A DNA stretch of 64,000 nt from Trichobilharzia szidati (lineage: Eukaryota; Platyhelminthes; Trematoda; Strigeidida; Schistosomatidae). The position numbers were made by a program, and so were the translations under genes. Below are positions 24,021 to 35,030 of the stretch, in pieces. Under the pieces are notes generated by a model. That model was not told where the DNA came from, made no database searches, and saw nothing but the letters and a program-made list of their open reading frames with translations. The DNA is taken from positions 118,412,110-118,476,109 of the forward strand of contig OX235279.1 of NCBI GenBank assembly GCA_944472155.2, written 5' to 3'. Each line of letters begins with the position of its first letter. The stretch's first letter is position 1.

Positions 24021-24794
24021 ATATATCAAGCAAAAGTATGATACGAATTAGCACTGCTTAATGCTACGACAATGTATGGTTGTGGATCTATTGCTGAGGA
24101 AGTATATGTTTCTAGTTGTGATACTCATGCAGCCGTGTGGGAGTTGGTAGAGTTTACGAAGTGACGAGAAGCAGTTCTGTTTACCAGGGATCCCAAATAT
24201 CATTTCACTTTAGCTGATATTAGTGTCTGAAGAAAACTAAATAGAGTTGAGGTCAAGAAATATTTGACTTTATCATGTCATATTAACTTGCGCTTCACAT
24301 TCATCTAAAACAGCTTTATTCTCGACTAGCTGTTTATACAATATGCAGAATTCTCAACGAAGATCTTTGCAAAATATTTTCTCCTAATCCAAAATAGAAA
24401 TCTATGGTATTTCATGTGATACATTGAGATTTCATTTGAAGCTTAAACTAATCTCTCATGATGTTTTTGCTTCATCACCAAGAAATACACACCATTAGTT
24501 TAAAAGACAATCAGAAATGTTCTTGAATACTTCGTGTAACTCACAAAGATGAATGAATGATAAGAATAATGAGAATTAAAGAGAAAATGATGCACATGGT
24601 TTAGATGAAGATTCAGGTAGTCCACCAGATTATACAGACGTCGACTTAACCCGTTCGTTGTGTTTCGTGTCACACTAACAGTGACTTGTCGAGCAAGTTT
24701 AAGTCATGACACTACTAACTTACTGCAAAACATTAAGGAAACATATATATATATATATAAGGGAATATACACATTGCAACACTGGAATTATTAG

Positions 24795-25383
24795 AAAGAC
24801 GGTTAAAGCGAAGAAAATTTACTTTTCGACAAAGTCATCAACTAGACTGTACATTCGTGTATTTATAGTAAATAGGTGAGAAATTTCCAGAACTATTTCC
24901 GGTCAAAGGTCAAATCAGTAAAATTGCAAAGTATAATAAAGATATAATATGATCATAATTACTGAAAAACTTGACCGTTTGTGTAAATTATGGATTCAGG
25001 ACCTAGTAATAAGAAAATGGGCAGGAAGTTCGGATGAAAAACATAGTAGCGCAAATAGGACTTAAAAACCGTCAAAATAACAGAAATAAACGGGAAGATT
25101 GGATAAGAGAGGTAGTAGAATAATCAGTATTAGTGGGACTGGCTTTTCATGATGACTACGGTAGGGACGACAGTTGGACGTATTTCTTTTGAATACAAAG
25201 CGTGGGCTTGAGTTCTTGGATCTCCAGTGTCTCAGCTATTCCTAGATGCCTTAATTCCACTCCCTTTTGATAGGTTTGATTGGATCTTGTATATAACTTT
25301 GAAAGACTTTTCAAATGGAGCTGAATGCTGTACTCTTAGATGCCTTCGTCGAAAAGAAATTTTTTTCGCTATAACCGTCTTTT
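24795..25383 (-). mobile_element. PLE-2 fragment (Penelope-like), copy 2, with inverted ends
   Basis: On the - strand, segments such as HSAPFEKSFKVIYKI and RHLGIAETLEIQELKPT resemble the distal part of GIY-YIG endonucleases of Penelope-like elements. The 60-bp edges 24795-24856 and 25322-25383 are inverted copies of each other (AAAGACGGTTAAAGCG against AAAGACGGTTATAGCG). (TA)n tracts flank both sides (24740-24758 and 25388-25425). PLEs are known for odd terminal repeats, so the inverted edge may be part of the element's structure. Confidence 0.55.
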
Positions 25384-25384
25384 T

Positions 25385-25425
<41 letters not shown>

Positions 25426-25429
25426 GATA

Positions 25430-25525
25430 TAAGGAGTAAATTAGGTGCAATATTGTATTGCATGCTGAAAATTCCACATTATATGGAACATACTGTTTGG
25501 AGTAAGGATATTATTATTGTTATTA
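25430..25525 (+). repeat. CR1-c 3' end fragment
   Basis: It matches 29420-29515 (GGTGCAATATTGT…GAAAATTCCA…GGAGTAA…ATTATTATTG) and ends in an ATT-rich tail, as a severely 5'-truncated LINE copy would. Confidence 0.6.
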
Positions 25526-26039
25526 ATAAACGGTTGGTGTGGAGTGGACTTGTACAAATAGTGTGTGCAATATAAAGCCCAGACATAATTAAATATATCG
25601 CATTCTTATAAATCTAAGAGATATTGTAAACGAACTTTCTAAAGATATTGAGATAAATAATTCCAACGTTACATTCGGTGAAACTGTTGTGAAATCCTTC
25701 AGAGAAATATGCAAATGGACGGTGATATATTGTATTTAGGCTAAATGTCCAACCATGTTTGAGTTGTAAATATTTATGGTCTTTCAATGTTTTGAACAGC
25801 ACATTCAGGCGAACACTGGTATTGTGGTTTTAATTAAATCTCATCAGGATTAACTCTAATGTACCTAAGTAACTTTACAAATAAATATTTAGATATATAA
25901 ACCAATCACGATTACTTATCAATAGGATGATGAGATCGTGCATATCAATTGTGCAACTAGTCATAGTGATCATAATGATTGTATCAGTAAAAAAAGATGA
26001 AAAAGTGAGGCGATCTGTGATAACAAGAGTAATGAAAAA

Positions 26040-26285
26040 ACGTACGATCACGTTGGAAAAGAGCTAGTGGTAGTCGAACCAAAATATGGCTTCATCAGTC
26101 AATGAAATCCATAACAGTTAGTTTGAGCCAGTCACGTGGAGAGGTGTCGACTTTAGGATCTTTGGGACCATAAGGGCCAATGGCTAGAGACAATTGGTGA
26201 TATAGCTGAAAATTGTTCTGCATAGGGATGGGGAGGTGCATTCACTCCTTATGATTTGTCATATCTACCCAATAAAACACTGTTG
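26040..26285 (+). repeat. RTE-a 3' end fragment
   Basis: It contains GGAAAAGAGCTAGTGGTAGT, CAAAATATGGCTTCATCAGT and GACAATTGGTGATATAGCTG in the order seen in RTE-a (compare 43925-44160). No coding frame survives. Confidence 0.7.
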
Positions 26286-26299
26286 TTCTTCCATAATTT

Positions 26300-26660
26300 A
26301 TTCAGAACAAACATAGTTATAGCGAACAATTGTCGTTTTCAATAAATTCTTCTTCAGGCTCTACAACTATAAATCCATTAATTTAAGCAAACAATAGCTA
26401 GTCACTAAAGGCAAATTAGAATCATATCAGAATTGTGTATTGTGGAACAAGTATAAGATGAGATGGAACAATAGTCATTTCGTTTTTGAATATGTATGGT
26501 CAATGAGAACATGAGATAAACTGAGATGAAATAATTTAGTGATGTGTAAAGTAAAAATCCCCATAGTGTAATCAGAACAAGATAATTTTGAGCGAACAAT
26601 TGTTTTTGATAAGTTCTTCTTCTGGCTCTACACAGTTATAAATCCATGAATATTATATTC
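26300..26660 (+). repeat. Direct repeat pair
   Basis: Blocks GAGCGAACAATTGTTTTTGA (26591) and TAGCGAACAATTGTCGTTTT (26320) are each followed by TTCTTCTTC(A/T)GGCTCTACA and TATAAATCCAT. The repeat unit is about 90 bp, offset about 270 bp. Nothing coding is visible. Confidence 0.6.
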
Positions 26661-26714
26661 GTGGGAAAATATATTTTCTATAGTTTGGTTTATTAGGGTT
26701 GGTTATGTTTTTAC

Positions 26715-27060
26715 GAGTTGACCACGGACTGGTATCAGTTAGAGAACCACTGAAAACCAGGGAGTATTGGACAGCTGTTTCATCCTAGTTTGGGAATCAT
26801 CGGTGGTGGTATTTGTATAAAATGATTGATTTTATACCAGGAGTTGTAAATCGCTCACGTCAACCAGTAATGCTTGGCGTAGCCGTAGTGATGAAGCGTT
26901 TTAAACACTGGACATCCGTTTCACTCATTTCTGACCGAACTCATCAGCAGTAGGGATATTCGGTTTGTCTCAACTGGAAGAGCTGAGTCATCAGGTGAAA
27001 ATCCACCCTAGTCGCCTTTTGGCAAACACTAATCAGGAGTGAATTCCAATTACCAGTGTC
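26715..27060 (-). repeat. SINE-1 tail plus foldback-arm-related segment
   Basis: 26715-26815 is the SINE-1 tail in reverse orientation (ATCAGTTAGAGAACCACTGA, GGACAGCTGTTTCATCCTAG). The following 240 bp resemble the arm of the inverted repeat at 21979-22395 (CAACCAGTAATGCTTGGC, ACACTGGACATCCGTTTCAC, ACTCATCAGCAGT). Confidence 0.6.
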
Positions 27061-27080
27061 ATTTTTTTATTTGATTCTAT

Positions 27081-27264
27081 TTTCGATTACAGCTTGATTC
27101 CACACCGTATTTTTGGTGCAGGTATGAAATTTTCAGCATGTGATATCGGTAGCCCAAATTTTGCAGGCCGACCATAGATATCAGGTGTGCGTCGGCAGGC
27201 GATCGAGCCCCGGACCATGTGCATGGTCGGTGAGAGTCCTAACCACTGTGCCACCGACGCACAG
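27081..27264 (-). repeat. SINE-4, second copy
   Basis: This is near-identical to 12252-12432, with A box GGTGGCACAGTGG and a slightly altered B box (GGGGCTCGATCGCC). Presence of two copies with the same ends establishes the unit of about 180 bp. Confidence 0.78.
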
Positions 27265-27904
27265 ATCGCATATGGAGTGATGTGAGTACTTTTTATTTTC
27301 AAAAGCAACTGTAGTGAATGTTCTCCTCCTCAAACTCTGTGTGTGTGTAATTTGCCACTGGCGAATCAGTTTCTTTTTAGCCCTACTTGATTTTGTTTTG
27401 TTTCTATGGATTGCTTATAAAAAGTGTTTTGGAGGAAAAATTATCAGTAATGCTTTATATTTATGATGATGATTCAACGTTCTTCATTGAGAAGAAAAAT
27501 ATTCATTTCATTTGCATTATTTGTGTTCAGTGCGTTGACTTTAACTATTTGCAACCACTTGAGCAAAGACTGCGTCATGTGTTGATGAGCAGACAGTCGC
27601 CTTGCCGTACATTTTGTTTGCTTACTTATAAAAAATACACTCGGAAATAGATATACATGCATAGTTGGAAGTATTGAGGATTGGCGCTCTGATCCTTTCC
27701 CAGATTGTTGAAGCACCCAGGTTTTTGGTAGTGTAAAAGAATACAAGCTTTGGATCCTAATAAGTTCTGATACCCTTATCAAGTCTTCGTTCAACTATTA
27801 TTTAGTATATCACCTTAACATGGTAATGCGATCTGTGAAGCTTTCTCTAGAATACCTTTTGATGTACGTCTAAGGATAACCATTCTTAGATAAAATATTC
27901 TTCA

Positions 27905-29515
27905 GGGTCTGACGAAATCAACTTTGTTAAGTATGCCGATGATCTAACTATTTCAATGTCTGTTAACTCCCAGCTAGACTGTACTAAGATGAACAGCTTC
28001 CTATCAGGAATTAGCAGATGGTCTTCGTCTAACGGCCTTAAACTAATTCCTTCCAAATGTCAGACTGTTAATTTCAGTTTCCGATGTGAACGAAAGTTAA
28101 ATGAAGCCGTTGGTTCCTATGACCCTTGAAAAATTGATGATACTGATATCGAAACCGAGTCTGAAGTTAAGTATCTTGGATTATTCAAATGTTGGTTTGT
28201 AGGGATTTGACTGGTTACAGGATTTTCATCATGAGCTGACATTAGTTAGAGAACCATTGGAAAACCTGGGAGTACTGGACAGCTGTTTCGTCCTAGTTTG
28301 GGACTCTTCAGCGGTACGCACCCACCGGGATTCTTGGATTAATTCTTTCTTCTGACCTATCCTGGTCTTCCCATGTCTTAGCGATTTCTAAAAGAATATT
28401 TCGTCTGATTTTTTACATTGAGAAGTTAGAGCACTCAGGCATAACCCAACCACTCCTCTTACAGTTTGTCAACTCGTGTATTTTACCTATTCTTCTTTAC
28501 TGTTCATCCTTATTCTTCCCTGGATTGCTTAAAAACGACTATGCCATACTTCGTAGAACTCTAAAGACTGTCAGTAGAACGAGTGGTATCCCATTGGTAT
28601 CGTTGACATTGTCACCGATAGGCACTTGATGTCATGCAACATATTTGCTAAAGGATTTTTGTCAGACTGTGAGCACCCACTCTACCCGCAGCTCCAACCT
28701 TGTGTCTCCTCAGGTAAAACAAGAAATTTTTTCAGAAGACTTTATGCACGTACATCTAAGTATAAAAATTCCAGTATACCATATTTAGCACGAACTTTAT
28801 GTGATGAAAATAGTGTCAGGCATGAACTAACTAACGTTCTTTGCACCACTAAATGAACCACTTCCCCCACCCTTACAGCATCAAGCTCTATTGTTATTGT
28901 ATTTCTTATGTTTATAATCCTCTCAATATTTTTGTTTTTGTTTATTTTTTTCATAAGTGTGAACATCATTTAAGCTGTGTTATAACTATTAATTTTGTAC
29001 TTCCCCTCACCATACTGCTATATCAACAAAACATAATAATAATAATTTGCTTTATTCCAGAAACAGTACTAGTGGTACAGTGTGGAATTTTCAGCACATA
29101 TCTACAATATTTGCATCTAGTTTTACAAACATTTAAAAGGAGTATTTAACAACAAAAAAAAATCTGAAGACACCAACAGCAGAAAAAAACAAAAAAAAAA
29201 CAGAATAACATTAGACTCAATAATCTATAAATGCTAAAATTTCCAAACTGAATCGACAATACTGTCTGAAACAAACTCACTGTTATTATTAATAATATTA
29301 TTACTCTTAAATTTATCTTATATTTAACATTTTCAATTCGTGCTTCGAATATTTTTGACTTCATATCGTAAATGTGGACAAATTCCTCTGGTTAATTTTG
29401 TTTTAATTTTTAATTTTATTTATATTTTATGTAAATCAGATGCAATATTGTGACAAATGCTGAGAATTCCATTCCGTATTATAAGTACTGCTACTAGAAT
29501 AAAGTAGATTATTAT
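27905..29515 (+). mobile_element. CR1-c LINE fragment (RT active site to 3' end)
   Basis: The copy starts just before the YADD box (27932-27943). It continues with the LINE RT thumb region: RRTLKTVSRTSGIPL near 28553, then a frame-broken C-terminus and a long AT-rich 3' UTR ending in an ATT-rich tail near 29515. A SINE-1 fragment interrupts it at 28184-28331. Stops and frameshifts make it inactive. The 3' end recurs at 25430. Confidence 0.75.
28184..28331 (-). mobile_element. SINE-1 insertion with 10-bp target-site duplication
   Basis: A 148-bp 5'-truncated SINE-1 in reverse orientation is flanked by TCTTGGATTA at 28174-28183 and 28332-28341. Removing the insert and one repeat rejoins the CR1-c reading frame. 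This fixes the SINE 3' end (…ACCAACATTTGAA) and shows LINE-type target-primed insertion. Confidence 0.85.
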
Positions 29516-30372
29516 CATTGTTTTGTACTCAATTGTACTGTCAAAACAAATTTTCCATACTCGATTGAACAGTATTCCGACTAAGTTCTTTTTATACTGG
29601 GGGTGGGGTGGGGAACAAAACTCTTAAAATGTCTATATACTGTCCCTTCCATAAAGACTTTCTATTTGTTCCTATCAATCCTTTTCACTGCGTAGTATCA
29701 TTTCCGTCGTGTTTTATTGTGAGGTTAAAATTAGGATAGCATGGGGTGGATTCCACCAATAAATTTTGATTTTGTGATTTCTACAGTCACAGATAATTCA
29801 ATTATCCACATATCTTAGATATTAGAAATCCATTGGTTGTGTGTATATGTTGTCAGATAATTGCCAGCTTCTAGGAGTGACAAGAACGTGTTTGTAAAGA
29901 GTTTTCCATTGCACCATCATTAAATTAACGGCCGTCCAATTGTAGTTAGATATCTTTAGTATGTAGAAGTAGCAGTTATCTTAGTTTTATTGTTAGGATT
30001 CTCCACTCGCATGATGAAGGATTTGCCTAAGTGGTTGAAAATAAGACTGAAATTATCATATCAAAAGGTTCCGTAACAAATCACTTTATCAAATCGACTA
30101 TGGATATGGTGTTATTGACACTGTGAAGTTATTCACTGTTGTGGGCAAACAAATGAAATAGGAAATTGCTTGCATTCGCGTAGGTTTGTGCAATTAAGGT
30201 TTATGCACACGGTCTCTGTGCAATATTTCTTCTAGTGATGTCATGTACACTGGACTTACTCACATGTGGGGTGGTAACTTGTGTTTTTGACTATACTGTA
30301 TGTATTAAAATGCTAACTCTTAGTATTTTTTTAAATTTTTACAATTGATAACCGACAAATGTCAGCATACAT
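29516..30372. other. Unassigned AT-rich stretch
   Basis: I see no gene or named repeat here. A G-rich run (GGGGGTGGGGTGGGG at about 29600) is the only compositional feature. Confidence 0.4.
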
Positions 30373-30695
30373 TTATCCATCTATGAGTAGTTGATTCTTT
30401 ATTTTATAAGGAAAGCTCCTTTGGACTCGCTTTTCTTGATATAAATTAACCAACAGAGGAGATCTAGCCCAAATATGACATTATTATTATTATTATTACT
30501 CATTGTTGTTGTTTAGGTGAGAAGACTTCAAGAGCATGATCGTCGTCTACAGCGTGAAATGTCACGAATGGTATCAGCTCATGAACGTCAACAAGCTGTA
30601 TTGAAGCGTCGTATTGAAGTCGCAGCAGCTGCTGAACGTCGACTGAAGGAATTGTTGTTACGTCGGAAAGACGTGAAACAGGAATGTATTAAACG
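30373..30695 (+). repeat. Direct duplication unit, copy A (kinesin exon and upstream intron)
   Basis: This segment matches 34887-35209 at a constant offset of 4514 bp with only a handful of substitutions up to 30681. It then diverges and is cut by SINE-2 at about 30696. It includes a (TTA)n acceptor tract and the 5' part of a kinesin stalk exon. Confidence 0.85.
30517..30695 (+). pseudogene. Kinesin-4 (KIF4-like) stalk exon, copy A, 3' end lost
   Basis: The exon starts after TTTAG at 30516 and encodes a coiled-coil segment, RLQEHDRRLQREMSRM then RQQAVLKRRIEVAAAAERRL. It closely resembles the KIF4 stalk motif with VLRRKTEEAAAANKRLK. KIF4 kinesins are plus-end motors acting in chromosome organisation and spindle midzone assembly. 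Compared with the intact exon at 35031-35237, this copy has two residue changes (Gly to Arg, Gln to Arg). It loses its last 14 or so codons and its splice donor where a SINE-2 begins at about 30696. It cannot be spliced normally as it stands. Confidence 0.75.
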
Positions 30696-30885
30696 ATTAT
30701 TTTATTATTTATTATTATTTTTACAGGATTGGGTTGCTAGCCTCATGCCCAACCTTCACTCCTTACCAGTCTTATTACTGGCTTAGCGAGGTATAGGAGT
30801 GAGTTGGCTGGGGGTCGATGCCGTGATTATATGAATGCCAGCGACTCACTCCTTCATGTTGTGGTCATCTGGTATAATTGTACGA
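30696..30885 (-). repeat. SINE-2 copy interrupting the kinesin exon
   Basis: It shares TTTTTACAGGATTGGGTTGCTAGCC-type sequence (in pieces TTTTTACAGGAT, GGGTTGCTAGCCTCATGCCC) and the GGCTTAGCGAGGTA block with 10805-10956. It begins inside the exon homology, so it is the likely agent that destroyed the exon's 3' end. Confidence 0.65.
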
Positions 30886-31779
30886 ATAAAACAATAAGAA
30901 ATACAGGATATTTTAAACACTTTCACGGTTGGAAATTCTGGTAGCTCAGTGAGTAAAGCAGGCCTCCTTGAGTCTGCTTTTAACTCACAGCCCTATTACT
31001 GTCGAGATATCTAGTTAAGTATTCATCAGAGTTCATATAAATTTATTAAATATTTGCTTCAAATGTTATTCAGAGGGCTTCCATCTGTTTTATTTTTGTC
31101 ATTGCGGATAAAATTTCTTTCATTTGTTTGACTTCATCATCAACACCATCTTCACTACAAATTCTCCAGACTCGTGTTGAGAGAGAACGGATTAGATTTC
31201 TTTTTCTATCTATGGGAATACTAACCACGCAGCATCTGACACATTATTTGATATAGTCTACAAAGTCCCATTAAGTTTGCCGAAAGGGACATGAGCACAT
31301 TTGCTTTGTATAGTAGAGGTTTTGCCAATACATAAAATAAAACCAGAACTTTGTGTACAAAAACAATTTGAACGATCTCTATCGTCACCATGTTCTTGAT
31401 TGTACTATGTAATTCACATAACAACTTTGTTATGCTTCTTTATTCCATGTTCCACTTTTGTTTTATTTCATTTCACTTTGTGTTATCATATTCTAACATT
31501 TTATCTAGTTTCATGTTTTGACAACATTTCACTCATTTTATGTCTCCATCATATTTTTTTCATATATTCACATTTCTGAATGTGCTTTTTATATATCTAA
31601 TCAATTGCTACTCATAATCCCATACACCAATATTATTGCTGCACTTTAAATTATTTCCACTCACTATCATACTTTAACACACACCCACACACAAGAAAAC
31701 TGATTGTTATTGTCCATTATAATTCATATATATATATATATACGATTGTACAGCTATGAAAATGAATTCATCGAGAAGA

Positions 31780-32105
31780 GAATTCTCTTCTTGTGACCAG
31801 TAAGGTGCAGCAGTTCGAGTATGAGGACAAATACTCTCCGAAGACATTGGCTAGCGGTCGCACTATGTCGTGAATCGGCAGAAGTTAGAATTCATGGGCC
31901 TTCGAATTAGGTCCCAGTGGCCTAATAGTCTGCGATCTAGCTCGTCTTGTAACCGAAGGGTCTTGGATTAGAACCCCGAAGGGTGCGTACTGTTGAAGAG
32001 TCCCACGGTAAGACGAATCAGCTGTTCAGTACTCCCTGCAAGTTTTCCAATGGTTCCCTAAGTGATGTCAGCTCATGATGAAATCCTGTAACCAATCACT
32101 GGGGA
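31780..32105 (+). repeat. SINE-1, near-complete composite copy
   Basis: The 5' block (GAGGACAAATACTCTCCGAA, GGCAGAAGTTAGAATTCATG), the tRNA-like head (CCCAGTGGCCTAATAGTCTG near 31912) and the tail (GTACTCCCTGCAAGTTTTCC … TGATGTCAGCTCATGATG) are all present. Confidence 0.7.
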
Positions 32106-32239
32106 TTATTAATTTAATGAGCCAATAGTAATGTATCATTCATGGATTCATCCATTCACATTACACCTGGGCACTGCCAGTGTTGACTGCAGAGAAATAA
32201 TTGCATCTTTGATATCCTTAAGTCTATCAACTAAGTTGA

Positions 32240-32575
32240 TAACTCATCGAAATATTAATATAGAGGTGGCTTTTCGACATCTGCAGTGACCCTAGAATTT
32301 CATTGCGTCTTCAATGATCAAACGCAACTGAAGGATATTTTAGCTAAGAATAAATATCCTCAGAAGTTCATGAATAAATACTTGAAGGAAATGAGCCTCC
32401 GTAAAACTATCCAAACAGTTCTGAAGAAATCCGTCCATATCAATTTGCCATTTAAAGGCAATGATGTAAAAGAGGTAATCAAACGAAGCCTCAATAAAGC
32501 TATCAAGAGAACTTATTGTGCTGCAAAACTCATCTTCATTGGAACCACTACTGCCACTAAGTGAGTGCTTCAGCC
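32240..32575 (+). mobile_element. PLE-2-type fragment upstream of a GIY-YIG domain
   Basis: A 92-codon reading frame at 32286-32564 contains LKDILAKNKYPQKFMNKYLK and LPFKGNDVKEVIKRSLNKAI then TYCAAKLIF. This resembles the stretch between RT and GIY-YIG endonuclease in Penelope-like elements of flatworms. It has no RT or endonuclease catalytic residues. It lies between kinesin exons and is probably an intronic relic. Confidence 0.5.
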
Positions 32576-32752
32576 AACTCCATCGTATCGCTTACCCAAT
32601 CCAATTTAACTCGACGATCTGTCTTCTTAGTGTGTAATTCATATTCTCTTTATTTCTGTATTAATATATATTGCAAGAGATGATGAAAATTGTCATGCTT
32701 TTGTTGTTGTTTTTCAACTAATTCTTCACATTTATTTTGTTTTGTTTTCCAG

Positions 32753-33034
32753 AATGAATTACTAAATTCTCGACAGCCTGGTACACCAAAAGCTCGACAA
32801 AGCCATAATCATAATATTAATGATTCATTCATTTTATCATCAAGTAATACTAATGATGATAAAAATACTAATGGACACTTAACAAATAATAACCGTAATA
32901 TATCACCTGATTTTATTAATAAACGTTCACATATCAATTGTAATGCTACTGATTCAGATGAACCTGAAAGTAAAGTTATAAAATCTGAAAGTGAATGGAA
33001 TCCTCGTTTCAAAGGAGACAAAGAAAACACTAAT
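32753..33034 (+). CDS. Kinesin-4-like exon, Asn/Ser-rich linker
   Basis: Ninety-four codons lie between an acceptor (TTTCCAG ending 32752) and a GTAAGT donor at 33035, phase 0 at both ends. The peptide starts NELLNSRQPGTPKARQS, continues with an Asn-rich low-complexity stretch (NDDKNTNGHLTNNNRN) and ends WNPRFKGDKENTN. It follows naturally after the exon ending SEVNNPTK (35031-35237 type), both in phase and in position relative to copy A. The low-complexity part has no functional motif. Kinesin assignment rests on the neighbouring coiled-coil exon. Confidence 0.66.
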
Positions 33035-33169
33035 GTAAGTAGTATATGTATGTGTTAACACACACAAGTTTCTCTTAGACTTGTATTTTACTTGATCGTT
33101 ATTTGATACAGTTTGTTTAACCGCTTAAGCAGGATTTTAACTAAATTCACTTTCAGCTAGACGTGAAAA

Positions 33170-33755
33170 GACTGGCTAGTTGTCTTTAAGATCATAGTGT
33201 CTGGGTTCGATCTCTCGTGTGAAGTGGTATAATAGGGTGGGCAATATTGAGGTTAGGCTACGGCCGAGTGTTAGGTGAGTTGGAAGGGAAATCAAACGAC
33301 GAGGTTGTCAAGCGACATCGAATGAGATAGTTGTGACATGTGTTGCGCATGCCTAGTCATCGCCTTCCTCCACCGGCATTGTTAACTGACATAGGATCGA
33401 TGAGGTTGGAAAAGAGCTAGTAGTGGTCAAACCAAAAGAGGGCTTCATCAGTCAATGAAATCCGTGACAGTTAAAGCCAGCCAGCCAAGCACGCAGGGAT
33501 GTGTAGACTGGTTGTCTGCCTGATTGGGGTGGTCGGGATGGTAAGAATCAATGAAGACTGGAGACAATTGGTGATATGGCTGAAAGTCGTTCTCGGTGAT
33601 GGCTGGCGCAGATGCATTCACCCTTTGTGATTTGTCATATCCAGTAAAACTATCGTTTCCCTTACTCACACTTGTGTTTATTGTCTCTGTTTTGAATCTC
33701 TCTCTACTCTTTTCTTTGGCTTTATGTGCTACACGGAGACAGTGTCGATCGCGAG
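33170..33755 (+). mobile_element. RTE-a 3' fragment (left arm)
   Basis: It aligns with the RTE-a C-terminus and UTR (compare 43690-44240): TCTCCCGTGTGAAGTGG-like, ATTGAGGTTAGGC, GGAAAAGAGCTAGTAGTGGT and CAATTGGTGATATGGCTG blocks appear in order. It has no intact frame; the antisense ORF at 33448-33858 is a shadow. Confidence 0.75.
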
Positions 33756-34553
33756 GTGATTTGGCATGAAAGATAGGAAGGACTTCAGGTAAACATAGAC
33801 AAAACAGAGGTGATGAAGATTCTTGGCCAACAGCCACAGCAACAGCAACAGACAACAATCAGCCTGCATAAATGGTATAAATCTGAAAGAAGCAACCTCC
33901 TTCACCCACTTACTTGGGAAGCATCGTTTCAGCTACGGGCGGACAGAACTGGTAAGGAAATCAAGGCGAGGATCATCGGAAAAGCAAGGCAAATTTCCAT
34001 TTCTCTCTAATCTGTGTGGAGGCCAACAACACTCAGCATGAAAAATAAGATCCAGATTTTCAACTCCAATGTGAAGTCAGTGCTACTTACTATACGGATC
34101 AGAGACTTGTACTGCGCGTCACGAAGGGCGCTTCGAACAAACTACAGACCTTCATCAACAACTATCTTCTCCCAATACTCAAGATTACATGGCCGACCAG
34201 AAAAGATCAGCAACAGGGATCTCTGGGAGCGAACCAACCCGGCAAGAATAGATTGTGCAACAAATATGCAAGAATAAGTGGAGGTGGATTGGATTGGCCA
34301 TACTCTGAGAAAGGAAACCGTCAAGTGAGTGACATCACACGCCGGGCCATTGCTCGAGTGGAACCTGAATGGGAAGTGGCGAGTTGGTCGTCAGTGTGAG
34401 GGTGACATGGAGGAGGTCATGTGTAGGGGAGATGAAAGCATGTAAGCAGACGTGGAGCCAGGCAAAGACGTTGTTAGAGAAGCGAACGCACTGGAGACGC
34501 ACGGCTGAAGCCCTATGTTCCTCTAGGAACTAAAGGAAGCAATAATAATAAGT
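33756..34553 (+). mobile_element. RTE-b 3' fragment (left arm)
   Basis: The RTE-b C-terminal region can be followed in frame-broken pieces: the KTEVMK-like block and the poly-Gln stretch near 33830, MKNKIQIFNSNVKSVLL near 34040, then DLWERTN near 34224. The 3' end GGAACTAAAGGAAGC plus (AAT)n lies near 34550. It directly follows the RTE-a fragment. Confidence 0.78.
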
Positions 34554-34559
34554 TTAAAA

Positions 34560-34884
34560 TATGGCCACCATTCTAGATGGCTCACCATCACGACGCACTG
34601 CACTGTGAATTGTTTATGTATTAGATGGTTGGAGGCTAAAGGCGGGAAGCCTTGTCTGACCTAGGTTTCGGGTTAGTTGTCACCCACCAGTCAGCAAGGC
34701 GTATCTGCACTTTTGAGGGGACTCAACTCCCCTCTGAGATTCGAACCGATGTTACCCAGTGTGCCGCAGTCAGAGACGTTACTAGCCACGATTCACCTCC
34801 TGTAGGACGATGTCGGATACTTTTGATTGGACACTAGTTAGTAACCAGTGTAATGTGTCCAGCCGTTTGCTTAGTCATGGATAG
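34560..34884 (-). repeat. SINE-3 (left arm)
   Basis: On the - strand GTGGCTAGTAACGTCTCT (A-box-like) and ATCGGTTCGAATCTC (B box) are about 45 bp apart, as in tRNA-derived SINEs. The related copy is at 20345-20740. It ends right where the kinesin duplication begins (34887). Confidence 0.6.
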
Positions 34885-35030
34885 ACTTATCCATCTATGA
34901 GTAGTTGATTCTTTATTTTATAAGGAAAGCTCCTTTGGACTCGCTTTTCTTGATATAAATTAACCAACAGAGGAGATCTAGCCCAAATATGACATTATTA
35001 TTATTATTATTACTCATTGTTGTTGTTTAG

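Noticed and set aside
25385..25430. (TA)n tracts, also at 20877 and 24740
   Set aside because: Microsatellites are common in this AT-rich genome; reported only as flanks of the PLE-2 copies.
27387..27794. Overlapping ORFs of 87 (+) and 106 (-) codons
   Set aside because: Neither has a recognisable motif, splice context or clear repeat match, so neither can be supported as a gene.
30940..31010. tRNA-like GGTAGCTCAGTGAGTAAAGC on the + strand
   Set aside because: There is a good A-box but no matching B box or cloverleaf; it may be an old SINE or LINE head but I cannot support a gene.
33448..33858. A 136-codon - strand ORF, mirrored at 36815-37225
   Set aside because: It is antisense to RTE-a and RTE-b 3' sequence and has no protein features of its own; duplication is due to the palindrome.
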